A DNA stretch of 64,000 nucleotides from Syngnathus acus (GCF_901709675.1 NC_051089.1:19094008-19158007), one strand, 5' to 3'; shown: positions 58,501 through 62,489, counted from the first letter of the stretch. Notes: generated by a model not told the origin, from the sequence alone. Numbers and translations are program-made.

Positions 58501-60822
58501 ACCAACACATTGCCCGCGGGCACCAGGTCGCCCGTGAGGACCGCATGAGTCACCCGCAGGACTGTTCTAAAATTAGCTCAAATAGCGGCGCTTGTCAGTG
58601 AGCTGCATCTATTTATTTTACAGTCAAACCTCGGTTTTCGAACATCCTGGTTCTCGAACAAATCGGAATTCTAACAAAAAATTCTAGATTTTTTTGCTTC
58701 GGTTGTCGAACAAAATTCGGAGGTCGAACCTCGCGAGATGAGCCGGGAGGACCCGAGAAAACCCGACTGCGCGGCCCGGATGCTGACTGACTCCGTTATT
58801 GTATATTCAGGAACTCCAAGCTTTACTGTTGTCCTACTGTGACGTGTGTAGTCGCCATGACCAGGACTATGAATGCACTGACTTAGTTAAACACGGAATA
58901 AGGACTGGTGACACCCCTCCAATCAAGCAGGGAGCACATCGGGCATCACCAAACATCCAAACGGAGATCAACAGGCAAGTCCAGCAGCTTCTCAATCAGG
59001 ACATCATCAATGAGAGCTACAGTCCATGATCTTCCCCAGTCGTTCTGGTACGGAAAAAAGATGGTACCTACCGATTCTGTATTGATTACAGGAAGCTCAA
59101 TGCAGTCACCATCAAAGACTCTTACTCCCTGCCACGTCCCGCAGACGCACTTGATGTTTTGTCAGGCTCTTGTTGGCTCAGCACCATCGACCTGTCGTGT
59201 GGATACTGGCAAGATGAGTTTGGGCCTCAAGACCAAGAGAAAACTGCATTTAGTAGTGGAACTCGTCTATCAGTTCAAAGTGATGTCAACTTGGATGACG
59301 TGCTGGTGTTAAGTCAGACCTTCGCTGAACATCTGAAGAGATTGCCATCACCTGTCCTGTGTTACCCGCTGATTAGGGCGTGTATATAGCTGCCGTCAGT
59401 CCTCGCCGTTTCCTCTGCTTTGACATGCACGCTTGCCACCTGATTCCCGTTTCCCGCTGTGTAACGAGCTGCCACCAGGATGCACGACGCGAGCTCGCTG
59501 ACTGGCTCGTCAGCTTGCCTCGTAGTCCTGCTCTGCCGGCATATCAGCCCTCCTTGTCTCCTTTAAACTTTCCCCAAATAAAGAGCCCGTGTTGCATTTG
59601 GTCATCCCGCCTCGTTCGTGACATCAAAAGGAAGCGCGAGTCAAAGATGCTGCTGAAACAAAGGAAGTGGAAGAGTGGATATGTAGCAGGAGGCTGAGAT
59701 AAAGCATAGTCAGACCTGCTCTAAGCCAATAAGCGGCAAGGCTTCAGATCAACATGTTCCCATTGGTCTCGTGTCTGCTACCGGCCAATAGTGTGCTGTA
59801 AAGTCATATGGGGCAGACAAAGACCCTCGTTCTCAGTTTGTTGTTTGTCATGTAACATTAGTATACCGTACAAATATTCAGCCTGTCGTTGCCTCTATTC
59901 TATTTTTATTTTAAATTGTCTTTCAAGATGACATGTCTGCTACTTGTGTTGAATTTTATCAAATAAAGTTCCCCCAAAAATGCGATTTATACTCCAGTGT
60001 GACTTATACATGTCTTTTTCTTCTTTATTGTGCATTTTATGGCTGGTGCGACTTGTACTCTGTAGCAACTTATGGTGCGCAAAATACAGTGTGTGTGTGT
60101 GTGTGTGTGTGTGCTTGCGTGTGTGTGTGTACATATGTATGTAAAGTTAGAGTCCCAATGATCGTCACACACACATCTGGGTGTGGTGAAATTTGTCCTC
60201 TGCATTTAACCCATCCCCGTGTGATTGTGATCCATCCCCTGGGGGAGAGGGGAGCAGTGAGCAGCAGCGGTGCCGCGCTCGGGAATCATTTGGTGATCTC
60301 ACCCCCCAATTCCAAACCTTGATGCTGAGTGCCAAGCAGGGAGGAAATGGGTCCCATTTTTATAGTCTTTGGTATGAACCCCGGCCGGGGTTTGAACTAG
60401 CAAACTTCCAGTCTCAGGGCGGACACTCTACCACTAGTCCACTGAGCTGGCCTATGTATGTGTTTCTATTAATTCTATTAATTATTTATTATATATTAAT
60501 TATGTTTAAATGTGTTTCATTTCAAAGGCACTGACCACAAATCATCTTGAGAACATCAGACTTATAATCAGCTGGGTACTCCAGGTTATCAGAGAGAAAC
60601 TCTACTATTGGCTTGTTCAGCAGGGAGGCTGGGTGAGTATACTTACATTAACACCTGTAGTATTCATGAATATGTTGCTGCACTGATTTAGATATTAATC
60701 TTTTTTTCTGTCTTTTATTTTAGGAAGGTGTAATCCGTGGATGGTCTCACTGGAGGACAGTTACCTTAGTGGCATCAGTAATTTTAGTGGCAACCATTGT
60801 TTATTATAAACGGACACGCTGA
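9535..60822 (+). CDS. baxb: BAX-type pro-apoptotic BCL-2 family protein (six exons, spliced)
   Basis: The spliced product is 205 residues. BAX proteins sit in the cytosol and, when activated by BH3-only proteins, insert into the outer mitochondrial membrane and oligomerise to release cytochrome c. Seen here: a first helix around residues 30-47; BH3 at about 78-90 ([11 protein letters not shown]); BH1 at about 110-129 ([12 protein letters not shown]); BH2 at about 166-176 ([11 protein letters not shown]); and a hydrophobic tail anchor at about 183-201 followed by Lys-Arg-Thr-Arg. All five introns have GT-AG ends, and exon lengths 70/49/162/133/105/99 nt give one open frame of 618 nt. The tail order and helix spacing fit BAX rather than BAK, although [10 protein letters not shown] also resembles BAK. 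Length is slightly above human BAX (192). Paralogue naming (baxb/bax2) is an inference; BAX-type is firm. Confidence 0.93.
9960..11560. repeat. diverged inverted repeat pair (9960-10115 and 11415-11560)
   Basis: The - strand of the left arm matches the + strand of the right arm around CACATACGAAAGAG, TCGCATTTGAA, GTACTGTTCACA and ATTGCATAT. Similar GTTCACACTGCA motifs occur in fish MITEs. The spacer holds a lone hAT-like right end (GAGTTTGACACCCCTG at 10597-10612) and otherwise nothing recognised. Confidence 0.5.
12925..13062. repeat. fish interspersed repeat fragment (CCATCCATTTTCTATACTGC type)
   Basis: Contains GGGTCGCGGACGTGCTGGAG and CTAGCCAATCGCAGGGCACA, a very common interspersed repeat of fish genomes, inserted into the tandem array. 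Family name not certain. Confidence 0.6.
13207..13272. repeat. (ATCC)n microsatellite
   Basis: About 16 uninterrupted ATCC units. Confidence 0.95.
13447..13841 (-). mobile_element. solo LTR
   Basis: Same LTR family as 1033-1372 but reversed: TGTCACGGATTGG to GACGTGACA, with the reverse complement of AATAAACCCTGGTCC. Flanked by a 5-bp duplication ATTCC (13442-13446 and 13842-13846), the mark of an LTR element reduced by LTR-LTR recombination. Confidence 0.9.
13966..14060 (+). other. coding-like exon remnant, Lys-rich
   Basis: Frame CCACCGAAAAAAAACAAG on reads [18 protein letters not shown], then [14 protein letters not shown], up to a good donor CAG|GTGAGT at 14060. A second open stretch downstream (15820-15915: [20 protein letters not shown]) could belong to the same decayed protein. 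I do not recognise the protein; it may be part of the element that owns the tagacgtct arms. Confidence 0.3.
14752..15099 (+). pseudogene. hAT transposase N-terminus with BED-type zinc finger
   Basis: 115 codons. Residues C36, C39, H54 and H59 (FCLIC ... RHFSSLH) form a BED-type C2H2 finger as in Charlie/GTF2IRD2-like hAT transposases, after a basic [10 protein letters not shown] start. The catalytic D/D/E core is absent from the element. Confidence 0.7.
15146..15342. mobile_element. palindromic insertion, possibly Penelope-like, in the hAT
   Basis: Flanked by a 13-bp duplication ATGCCTCAATGAC (15133-15145 and 15343-15355). Removing it restores the hAT reading frame ([12 protein letters not shown]). 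It consists mostly of a perfect palindrome (15181-15344, 82-bp arms). The motif ATGAAGGCG ... CGCCGAAACATGT resembles 3' ends of Penelope-like elements. Confidence 0.55.
16363..17127 (+). mobile_element. hAT (Ac/ZBED1-like) deletion derivative
   Basis: Ends TAGGGGTGTAACGATTC and TTTACACCCCTA with 8-bp duplications TTTAGAAC (16355-16362 and 17128-17135). Subterminal ATCGAT/ATCGTAT motifs are repeated at both ends. Confidence 0.9.
16619..16726 (+). pseudogene. hAT transposase N-terminal stub
   Basis: 35 codons from ATG to TAA reading [20 protein letters not shown], matching the start of the BED finger in ZBED1-like transposases (S-x-V-W-K-x-F-G-F). The cysteine pair and everything after are deleted. 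Confidence 0.6.
17987..18646 (-). pseudogene. Rex3-like RT/C-terminal fragment
   Basis: Encodes [35 protein letters not shown]-like [32 protein letters not shown] and [20 protein letters not shown]. The catalytic second Asp of FADD is Asn, and a frameshift separates the last segment ([20 protein letters not shown] at 17741-17950). Confidence 0.8.
19182..19931 (-). pseudogene. Rex3-like endonuclease domain
   Basis: 250 codons of apurinic-type endonuclease: [56 protein letters not shown]. The conserved N-terminal part continues upstream of the Met but is cut by a TGA where Arg is expected (about 19968). Confidence 0.8.
21170..22051 (+). mobile_element. hAT element (882 bp)
   Basis: Ends CAGGGGTCGGCGACC and GGTTGCCGACCCCTG, 8-bp duplications ACCTAGTC (21162-21169 and 22052-22059). 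A 58-bp segment (TTGTCCTCCTGAATT ... ATCACGCTGG) is directly duplicated at 21645-21760. Confidence 0.92.
22439..22791 (-). mobile_element. solo LTR
   Basis: Same LTR family (TGTCACGG to GACATGACA, reverse orientation). Flanks AGTCT and AATCT are a near-matching 5-bp duplication. It is nested in the TA-flanked element. Confidence 0.85.
23438..23705 (+). mobile_element. tRNA-derived SINE, 5'-truncated
   Basis: Matches the SINE at 25441-25764 from CCGGCCGGGTCATACC onward and ends in GGGACTTT plus an A-rich tail. The tRNA head with the A box is missing. Copy 1 of the host element shows the empty site (CTTAAGTA-GGAGTCAAAATT). Confidence 0.85.
23990..24330. repeat. tagacgtct-rich block
   Basis: Repeated ATAGACGTCTAATAGACGTC and TTTTTATTACACTTTTAGACC units (the longer unit occurs twice, about 100 bp apart). 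It is related to 11815-12470 and may be the opposite arm of one large element. Confidence 0.7.
24477..24818 (+). mobile_element. non-autonomous hAT element (342 bp)
   Basis: Ends CAGGGGTCACCAACC and GGTTGGTGACCCCTG, 8-bp duplications CTCTAGGT (24469-24476 and 24819-24826). It contains three direct copies of a 22-bp CGCCCGCGGCGACCACAT(C) unit. A left-end fragment of the same family lies at 58493-58612. Confidence 0.92.
24830..25270. other. no recognised feature
   Basis: Low-complexity and AT-rich stretches without a supported gene or repeat boundary. Confidence 0.35.
25275..25814 (-). mobile_element. solo LTR interrupted by a SINE
   Basis: Same family as 1033-1372, with perfect 5-bp duplications ATTAC (25270-25274 and 25815-25819). 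A SINE inserted at about 25441 splits it. Confidence 0.9.
25441..25764 (+). mobile_element. tRNA-derived SINE, full length
   Basis: The head resembles a tRNA with pol III boxes (A box TAGTGGTAGAGTG, B box GGTTCAAACCC). A body with ACCAAAGACTATAAAAATGG and GGGATGGGTTAAATGCAGAG follows, and the 3' end is ACTTTAACTTTAACTTT. GACATCA appears on both sides as a target duplication. Other copies: 23438, 26012, 52322, 60143. Confidence 0.9.
25861..26783. mobile_element. TA-flanked DNA transposon, copy 3
   Basis: Ends CCGTTTTTTTCCGTGTATAA and TTATACACGGAAAAAAACGG between TA dinucleotides. Contains a reversed, internally deleted SINE fragment (26012-26076) after a T-rich tract, and an unrelated segment (26085-26275) replacing the sequence present in copies 1 and 2. 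Confidence 0.85.
26784..27190. other. no recognised feature
   Basis: No supported gene. A short open frame at 26822-27058 is Arg/Lys-rich ([13 protein letters not shown]) but matches nothing I recognise. Confidence 0.35.
27197..28446 (+). mobile_element. 5'-truncated L2-like LINE, frameshifted
   Basis: RT palm onward: [35 protein letters not shown], then YADN with a one-base frameshift right after it (about 27495). The frame continues to 28166: [58 protein letters not shown]. The 3' UTR ends AATAAAGCAGACTTTGAC with a TTTGACTTT repeat tail. Catalytic Asp is changed to Asn, so it is inactive. Confidence 0.88.
28447..28817. other. end of intron 1, hAT-like right end
   Basis: GGCCCGGTACC ... 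CCCGGAGGTTGGGGACCC near 28567-28622 looks like the right end of a hAT element, but no partner end was found. The rest has no feature apart from the splice acceptor. Confidence 0.4.
28818..28866 (+). CDS. baxb: bax exon 2
   Basis: This 49-nt exon runs from acceptor TTTAACAG to donor GG|GTAAGT. It encodes residues 24-39 and two bases of codon 40, including [11 protein letters not shown], which matches the start of helix alpha-1 of BAX (Gln-x-x-Lys-Thr-Gly-Ala-Leu-Leu-Leu-Gln-Gly in human). It enters in phase 1 and leaves in phase 2, the arrangement of vertebrate BAX. It is too short to stand out as an ORF and was found by joining exons. Confidence 0.88.
29984..30718 (-). mobile_element. hAT (CAGGGCTGTGGACTCGG family), internal deletion derivative
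   Basis: Ends CAGGGCTGTGGACTCGG and AGAGTCCACAGCCCT, with ACTCGG-rich subterminal arrays. It retains the transposase C-terminus (30210-30416, - strand) and a piece of upstream coding sequence (30417-30540), joined by a deletion to the 5' end. Flanking 8-bp duplication not convincingly preserved. Confidence 0.82.
30210..30416 (-). pseudogene. hAT transposase C-terminal dimerisation domain
   Basis: Encodes [20 protein letters not shown], then [20 protein letters not shown] and [15 protein letters not shown], the conserved end of hAT transposases (S-x-x-x-E-R-x-F-S; here E-P for E-R). A longer copy is at 51286-52845. Confidence 0.8.
31064..32105. other. no recognised gene
   Basis: A short open frame ending at 31458 reads [20 protein letters not shown]. 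It is protein-like, but I do not recognise it and it lacks clear splice context. The rest is AT-rich. Confidence 0.35.
32434..34297. mobile_element. TA-flanked element (CCGTAATTTTCGGACTATAA family) with giant palindrome
   Basis: Ends CCGTAATTTTCGGACTATAA and TTATAGTCCGAAAATTACGG between TA dinucleotides, with GCGACTTATACTC motifs at both ends. The interior is mostly one inverted repeat. A right-end fragment of the same family lies at 59820-60090. A 45-bp end of another family (GGGATTACTGTA) is at 32568-32612. Confidence 0.85.
32643..34013. repeat. 1.37-kb inverted repeat, arms of about 650 bp, loop 64 bp
   Basis: 32643-33293 is the near-exact reverse complement of 33358-34013, with a handful of differences by eye. 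The centre (33294-33357) contains GACGCGCGAC/GTCGCGCGTC, itself a small hairpin. Each arm also has a GC-rich unit of about 135 bp in two direct copies (TGCATGGGGCTCGG and TGGATGGTGCTCGG variants), and TGTAGCGTTAACAAAG where the GC-rich part begins. Confidence 0.93.
34463..35415. repeat. foldback repeat (copy B of the 4784 repeat)
   Basis: 34463-35051 runs forward like copy A; 35052-35412 is the reverse complement of other parts of copy A, with an internal deletion joining ACAAAACGTTT to CCGTCTGTACGAC. The outer arms (34487-34700 and 35202-35412) pair almost perfectly. Confidence 0.88.
35540..35724 (-). mobile_element. short hAT MITE (185 bp) forming the right end of the composite
   Basis: Both ends are CAGGGCTGTGGAC and its inverse, joined by GTCCAC to the family's 5' region. 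The same MITE is at 50548-50712. Confidence 0.85.
35733..36183. other. unassigned, with fragments of common fish repeats
   Basis: 35930-35985 resembles the ATCCATTCTC...CTTATCC repeat, and 36117-36160 (CAGTGGCGGTTCTACACTG) looks like a left end of another DNA transposon truncated by the Rex3 insertion. Confidence 0.35.
36184..38370 (-). mobile_element. Rex3-type LINE, second copy, interrupted
   Basis: 36184-37068 and 38139-38370 align with consecutive parts of the Rex3 copy at 17683 (C-terminal [42 protein letters not shown]). An unrelated 1.07-kb segment (37069-38138) lies between. The 5' part is missing and several frames are broken. The FADD Asp pair is kept in this copy. Confidence 0.82.
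37069..38138. other. insert of unknown origin inside Rex3 copy 2, with exon-like segment
   Basis: No inverted ends or target duplication found. 37251-37326 is a 76-bp segment between a good acceptor (TCTGTTTTCAG) and donor (G|GTGAGC), open as [20 protein letters not shown]. It would not fit the bax reading frame. The remainder is unassigned. Confidence 0.35.
38529..38548. repeat. three TTAGGG units
   Basis: A short interstitial telomere-like run, GGGTTAGGGTTAGGGTTAG, just upstream of the 382-bp duplication. Confidence 0.9.
38566..39329. repeat. 382-bp perfect tandem duplication
   Basis: 38566-38947 and 38948-39329 are identical except for one base (GATCCACCCC versus GATCCCCCCC). No gene content. 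Confidence 0.95.
39330..40102. other. end of intron 2, no recognised feature
   Basis: AT-rich sequence before the exon 3 acceptor, with no supported repeat or gene. Confidence 0.4.
40103..40264 (+). CDS. baxb: bax exon 3, carries BH3
   Basis: 162 nt, residues 40-94, acceptor AATGACAG and donor CG|GTATGC. It holds the end of helix 1 (YVIERI), a polar loop (residues 48-71), and the BH3 helix [17 protein letters not shown]. The BH3 core LxxxxDE is intact, but the small residue just before the conserved Asp is Ala83 where BAX and BAK have Gly. Confidence 0.95.
40455..40697 (+). pseudogene. coding-like stretch of unknown origin in intron 3
   Basis: After a credible acceptor (CATCTCTACTAG), one frame reads [20 protein letters not shown] to about 40550. 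A one-base shift then continues as [20 protein letters not shown] and [20 protein letters not shown] to a stop at 40697. The composition looks like real protein (Ser/Pro-rich then a folded-looking segment), but I recognise no family. It could be a decayed exon or retrocopy. Confidence 0.3.
40886..42027. mobile_element. pogo/Tigger-like non-autonomous element with nested hAT
   Basis: Ends CAGTGGAGTCTCGGTTTTCG and AAAACCGAGGCTCTACTG between TA dinucleotides, with AATCCGTTCCAGAAGGCTG at the left as in Tigger elements. Interior GC-rich repeats (CGATCGCGCAACTGCAG ... GTGACAGAGCCGTCGCTGA) occur two to three times. No transposase is left. Confidence 0.85.
41357..41663 (+). mobile_element. hAT MITE (307 bp) with G-rich minisatellite
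   Basis: Ends CAATGTTCCCTCTAATTTT and TTAGAGGGAACATTG, 8-bp duplications GTCCTGAT (41349-41356 and 41664-41671). It contains about three 50-bp units with GCGTGTTCGCTTCGG and runs of G. Confidence 0.92.
42028..42411. other. no recognised feature
   Basis: AT-rich intronic sequence between two DNA transposons. Confidence 0.4.
42420..42612. mobile_element. hAT foldback MITE, copy 1
   Basis: Ends CAGGGGTCTCAAACTCCAG and inverse. The whole element is nearly a hairpin with a short middle, flanked by CTTTACGG on both sides (42412-42419 and 42613-42620). It lies 168 bp upstream of bax exon 4. Confidence 0.93.
42781..42913 (+). CDS. baxb: bax exon 4, carries BH1
   Basis: 133 nt, residues 94-138, acceptor CATTTTCAG and donor AAG|GTAACA. 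It contains the diagnostic BH1 NWGRVVALF after a helix [12 protein letters not shown]. It is three bases shorter than human exon 4, removing one residue in the DG(N)FNW region. It ends in phase 0. Confidence 0.95.
43164..43974. mobile_element. TA-flanked element (taatccctc family) with (TG)n
   Basis: The right end GCGAGGGATTACTG is next to TA; the left end (ATAATCCCTC) is degraded. It contains a long TG microsatellite (43424-43575) and three direct copies of about 60 bp (CTGTAAATATGTTTTTAGAA ... ACAAGGTACA) at 43600-43800. Confidence 0.7.
43424..43575. repeat. (TG)n microsatellite, about 150 bp
   Basis: Over 40 uninterrupted TG units followed by TGCG-rich variants. Confidence 0.95.
43977..44999. 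other. no recognised gene; short GA run
   Basis: Contains (GA)n at 44716-44755. No supported ORF or element ends. Confidence 0.4.
45000..45415 (-). repeat. 3' LTR of the ERV-like element
   Basis: 416 bp; differs from the other LTR by 8 substitutions and one 4-bp indel (GAGA). AATAAAAATGCTCC on the - strand is a probable polyadenylation signal. Confidence 0.9.
45800..45960 (-). pseudogene. retroviral integrase C-terminal remnant
   Basis: Translation on the - strand shows [20 protein letters not shown], the characteristic C-terminal motif of retroviral integrases. It ends at a stop soon after. Described only as a degraded remnant. Confidence 0.65.
46831..47765 (-). mobile_element. 5'-truncated LINE inside the ERV-like element
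   Basis: The 249-codon frame (46980-47726) shows [73 protein letters not shown] and [20 protein letters not shown], the C-terminus of a Jockey/I-group non-LTR polyprotein. The 3' UTR ends CACTTTACATTC (inverse) and an (ATT)n tail at 46831-46855. The RT core is absent. Confidence 0.85.
47791..47981. mobile_element. hAT foldback MITE, copy 2
   Basis: Same family as 42420 and 63602. Ends CAGGGGTCTCAAACTCC and inverse. Flanks do not show a matching 8-bp duplication. Confidence 0.85.
47983..48216 (-). pseudogene. gag-like N-terminal remnant
   Basis: Starts with Met-Gly-Asn, a possible myristoylation signal of a matrix domain, at the expected distance downstream of the primer-binding site. A basic Lys/Arg/Glu segment follows. 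The frame is cut at 47981 by a hAT MITE. Family assignment is uncertain. Confidence 0.4.
48530..48650. repeat. tandem repeat in the ERV leader, about four copies
   Basis: Units of about 30-37 bp built around GACAAACCAAAGCCGTATCT, between the primer-binding site and the gag-like ORF. Confidence 0.85.
48922..49333 (-). repeat. 5' LTR of the ERV-like element
   Basis: 412 bp, directly abutting the primer-binding site on its left (48902-48921). About 98% identical to the partner LTR. Confidence 0.9.
49850..50062 (+). pseudogene. Gypsy-like gag start, frameshifted
   Basis: 71 codons reading [20 protein letters not shown] and [10 protein letters not shown], then a frameshift. Downstream broken frames carry [10 protein letters not shown] and [20 protein letters not shown], in the style of fish Gypsy gag. 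Dead. Confidence 0.5.
51286..52845 (+). pseudogene. hAT transposase, N-terminally truncated, with frameshift and SINE
   Basis: The first frame ([20 protein letters not shown] ... [18 protein letters not shown]) ends at TGA; a one-base shift continues as the 291-codon ORF 51447-52322. This contains [20 protein letters not shown] and [18 protein letters not shown], conserved core motifs of hAT transposases, and an acidic stretch [16 protein letters not shown]. After the SINE, 52645-52845 completes [20 protein letters not shown] and [15 protein letters not shown]. The BED finger region is absent. Confidence 0.85.
52322..52635 (+). mobile_element. tRNA-derived SINE in the hAT transposase
   Basis: Full-length copy with A box TAGTGGTAGAGTG and B box GGTTCAAACCC and a TTTAATCT repeat tail. 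Comparison with the empty site at 30400-30420 (inverted) shows it interrupted codons between GQMK and ESPF; TGAAA occurs on both sides. Confidence 0.9.
53319..53693 (+). pseudogene. Gypsy-like nucleocapsid segment
   Basis: Ser/His/Arg-rich ORF with [16 protein letters not shown], a zinc-knuckle-like Cys/His cluster whose spacing (CX2CX4HX6C) deviates from CX2CX4HX4C. Confidence 0.5.
53745..54131 (+). pseudogene. Gypsy-like aspartic protease
   Basis: 129 codons: [17 protein letters not shown] corresponds to the active-site loop D-T/S-G, with Asn in place of the catalytic Asp. The flap region and [15 protein letters not shown] (hydrophobic-hydrophobic-Gly-x-D-F) are conserved. Confidence 0.7.
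54578..55423 (-). pseudogene. LINE polyprotein, C-terminal part after one stop codon
   Basis: Same frame as 55466-57475, separated by a single TAA in the [14 protein letters not shown] segment. Encodes [60 protein letters not shown] and a terminal CPHCTS zinc-like motif. Confidence 0.85.
55466..57475 (-). pseudogene. LINE polyprotein, main part (endonuclease end and RT)
   Basis: 669 codons. Endonuclease: [141 protein letters not shown], catalytic [10 protein letters not shown]. All catalytic motifs are present. Upstream endonuclease (57466-57807: [20 protein letters not shown]-like) is in another frame. Confidence 0.88.
58493..58800. mobile_element. hAT left-end fragment joined to Tigger-like fragment
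   Basis: 58493-58612 matches the left end at 24477 (CAGGGGTCACCAAC, GCGGGCACCAGGTCGCCCG). 58621-58800 starts CAGTCAAACCTCGGTTTTCG like pogo/Tigger ends. Both are truncated. Confidence 0.75.
58799..59340 (+). pseudogene. Gypsy-like reverse transcriptase N-terminal half, broken
   Basis: Across several frames: [40 protein letters not shown] (shifted), [31 protein letters not shown], then after a deletion [18 protein letters not shown] around the catalytic DD. Clearly Gypsy RT, clearly inactive. Confidence 0.75.
59350..59624 (+). mobile_element. LTR fragment of a different family
   Basis: Contains TGTATATAG, AATAAAGAGCCCGTGTTGC and ends CGTTCGTGACA. The 5' part seems truncated. It could be the Gypsy element's own 3' LTR after deletion, or a separate insertion. 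Confidence 0.45.
59820..60140. repeat. right-end fragment of the GCGACTTATACTC family plus (GT)n
   Basis: 59900-60085 matches the right end of the element at 32434-34297 (AAATGCGATTTATACTCC, GGCTGGTGCGACTTGTACTC). It runs into a GT microsatellite (60090-60130). Confidence 0.75.
60143..60452 (-). mobile_element. tRNA-derived SINE, reversed
   Basis: Complete copy on the - strand, flanked by TATGTATGT on both sides (60134-60142 and 60453-60461). It lies 75 bp upstream of bax exon 5. Confidence 0.92.
60528..60632 (+). CDS. baxb: bax exon 5, carries most of BH2
   Basis: 105 nt, residues 139-173, acceptor TTTCAAAG and donor TGG|GTGAGT, phase 0 at both ends. It encodes [18 protein letters not shown], helices 6-7, and the BH2 core WLVQQGGW. 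The next intron is only 91 bp. Confidence 0.95.
60724..60822 (+). CDS. baxb: bax exon 6, tail anchor and stop
   Basis: 99 nt including the TGA stop, acceptor TATTTTAG. Residues 174-205 finish BH2 (EGVIRGW), then [19 protein letters not shown] forms a membrane span with a basic KRTR end, as expected for a mitochondrial outer-membrane tail anchor. No peroxisomal or ER signal is visible. Confidence 0.95.
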   Translation, partial: EGVIRGWSHWRTVTLVASVILVATIVYYKRTR

Positions 60823-60948
60823 CAAACAGCTGACAATCTTCAATGCTTCAGTTAGGCACTAATTGCAACCAACATTTTCATTTGTTTATCGGAAATGTTT
60901 TTTAGGCCATTAATTACTGTCATTGATGAACCAAAGAAAGGGTTAGGC

Positions 60949-62040
60949 CAGTGCTTCTCATTTATTTTCTGTGATGCCCCCCCATGTTATTAACATTAAA
61001 GAAAAACAAAAAATAAATAAAAAAGAAAGATCAACTTACAATGAAGAATAACTTTATAAATACCATTGTTTTTTAGTCTAACAGAACAGATTCAAAGTGC
61101 ATCACTTTGCCTGAAATTAAAAAATAAACTATAATTATTCAAACTATAAACATTCTTGACCAACTGCCATTTTATGCTGAAAAAAATAAAATAACATACA
61201 TAATATTAAATTAAATAACAGCAATAACTAATATTAAATTCAAAGTAATCAGCAACATTAATTCAGGAGCACAATACATAAAATATTTTAACCTACAAAA
61301 CAAAAAATGAATGAAACCATTTGTGCAGTTTTTTTAATCAAAATGAGGCAACATGACGGGGACCATATCCACGGCTGGAGGTAGTATCAGCTCTTCTGCA
61401 ATGGTGTTTTTTTTGCACTGAGCAATTTGGTACGCTGCTTTATATGATGCTTACAGTGCTTGCTGATTGACTGAAGTAGCATTCACAAAGTGGGTTGATT
61501 GTTCGCAATATTCTGCCCGTTTTCGCTGAAAACCCTTTGGCATCTTATCAGCGTGATTGGGGTGCAATGACTTTATAATTCTTATATATTTCCGTCTTAA
61601 TTTATTTGACTTCATACTGTCCGCTGCCAACATTGTAAGGCACAGTAAACACAACGGTCTTTCCTCGTCTCCCATCGTAGTCACACTGAAGCTGAGCGCT
61701 GCGTACGCTTCGTCATATTTCCTTCTCTTAGCTTTCGTGTAACTCTCAATTCTCTTATGTCCGTCTCTCTCCGCCGTTCTTTTCAAGCCTGTTCAATATT
61801 TTTCCATGGTGTCCCACTGCACTTTTTATTGCCTGCTCTGTGCTGTGTGCGTGTGTTGTGTGCGCTCTACACTGTAGAGCGAATACTCTTCCAGTGATAC
61901 CGCCGCTCCCATCTAATGCAGTGGATGTCTTAATCTAGTACAGCCAAAAGAAAAGCATGTTCCCTGGTGTCACACGCGCCCCCCTTGGTATCGCACCGCA
62001 CCCCCCCAAGGGGGCGCGCCACACTATTTGGGAAGCACTG
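60949..62040 (-). mobile_element. hAT element in the bax 3' UTR region
   Basis: Ends CAGTGCTTCTCA and inverse GGAAGCACTG with 8-bp duplications GGTTAGGC (60941-60948 and 62041-62048). It retains a transposase N-terminal ORF on the - strand. Confidence 0.92.
61451..61786 (-). pseudogene. hAT transposase N-terminus with BED-like finger
   Basis: 112 codons: KAKRRKYDEAYAALSFS, GDEERPLCLLCLTMLA (CX2C pair), then KLRRKYIRIIKSLHPNHADK and FQRKRAEYCEQ, following the N-terminus of Charlie/ZBED5-like transposases. A small duplication or substitution in KLRR-KYIRI-IKSLH disrupts the His pair, so zinc binding is doubtful. Confidence 0.7.
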
Positions 62041-62483
62041 GGTTAGGCCAATGACTAAAACTACTGAAGATGTCTCTCTCATGTTATCCTCAATAGAAAT
62101 GGATGTAGACTGTCCTATGACCATTTTGTCTTCACAGCCATCACCAACTGCTTGATTGTCTGGAGTTACGATTTGGTGCTGCAATTCTTCAACCAGATGG
62201 CAATAATGGGTTTAAACAGATTACGAATCTAATGACTACTGAATATGTCACAAGTGTGTTGTAGATGTTTCAGTGGGTCTTGTTTTCTGGTTACCAATAT
62301 GTCATTTGTAATTGCTAATTTTTACAGATTGGACGGTTTTAACTATAATAGGTATGGTAGACACTGACTCAGCATTTTAATGGCTTTTCATATGCAAAAT
62401 GAAGTCAGTTTTTCTGTATTTTTCTTTGTTAATATTAAATGTGACTCACTTGTTTCTTTTCTACACCATGTCCCTTAAAGATA

Positions 62484-62489
62484 AATAAA
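62484..62489 (+). terminator. baxb: candidate polyadenylation signal of bax
   Basis: AATAAA followed after about 15 bases by a T/G-rich stretch. It lies 1.66 kb past the stop codon. If used, the 3' UTR would include the hAT element at 60949-62040. An earlier AATAAA-like run near 61010 lies inside that element in an A-rich tract and is weaker. Confidence 0.45.

Larger units (their letters stand above)
49334..59349 (+). mobile_element. decayed Ty3/Gypsy-like retrotransposon with nested elements
   Basis: Domains in + order: gag-like start (49850-50062, then broken frames to 50539), a Cys/His-rich nucleocapsid-like segment (53319-53693), aspartic protease (53745-54131), linker (54145-54471) and RT (58799-59340). 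A hAT (50548-53076), a LINE (54560-58479) and hAT/Tigger fragments (58493-58800) are inserted. LTRs are not clearly identified; RNase H and integrase are not seen. Confidence 0.72.
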
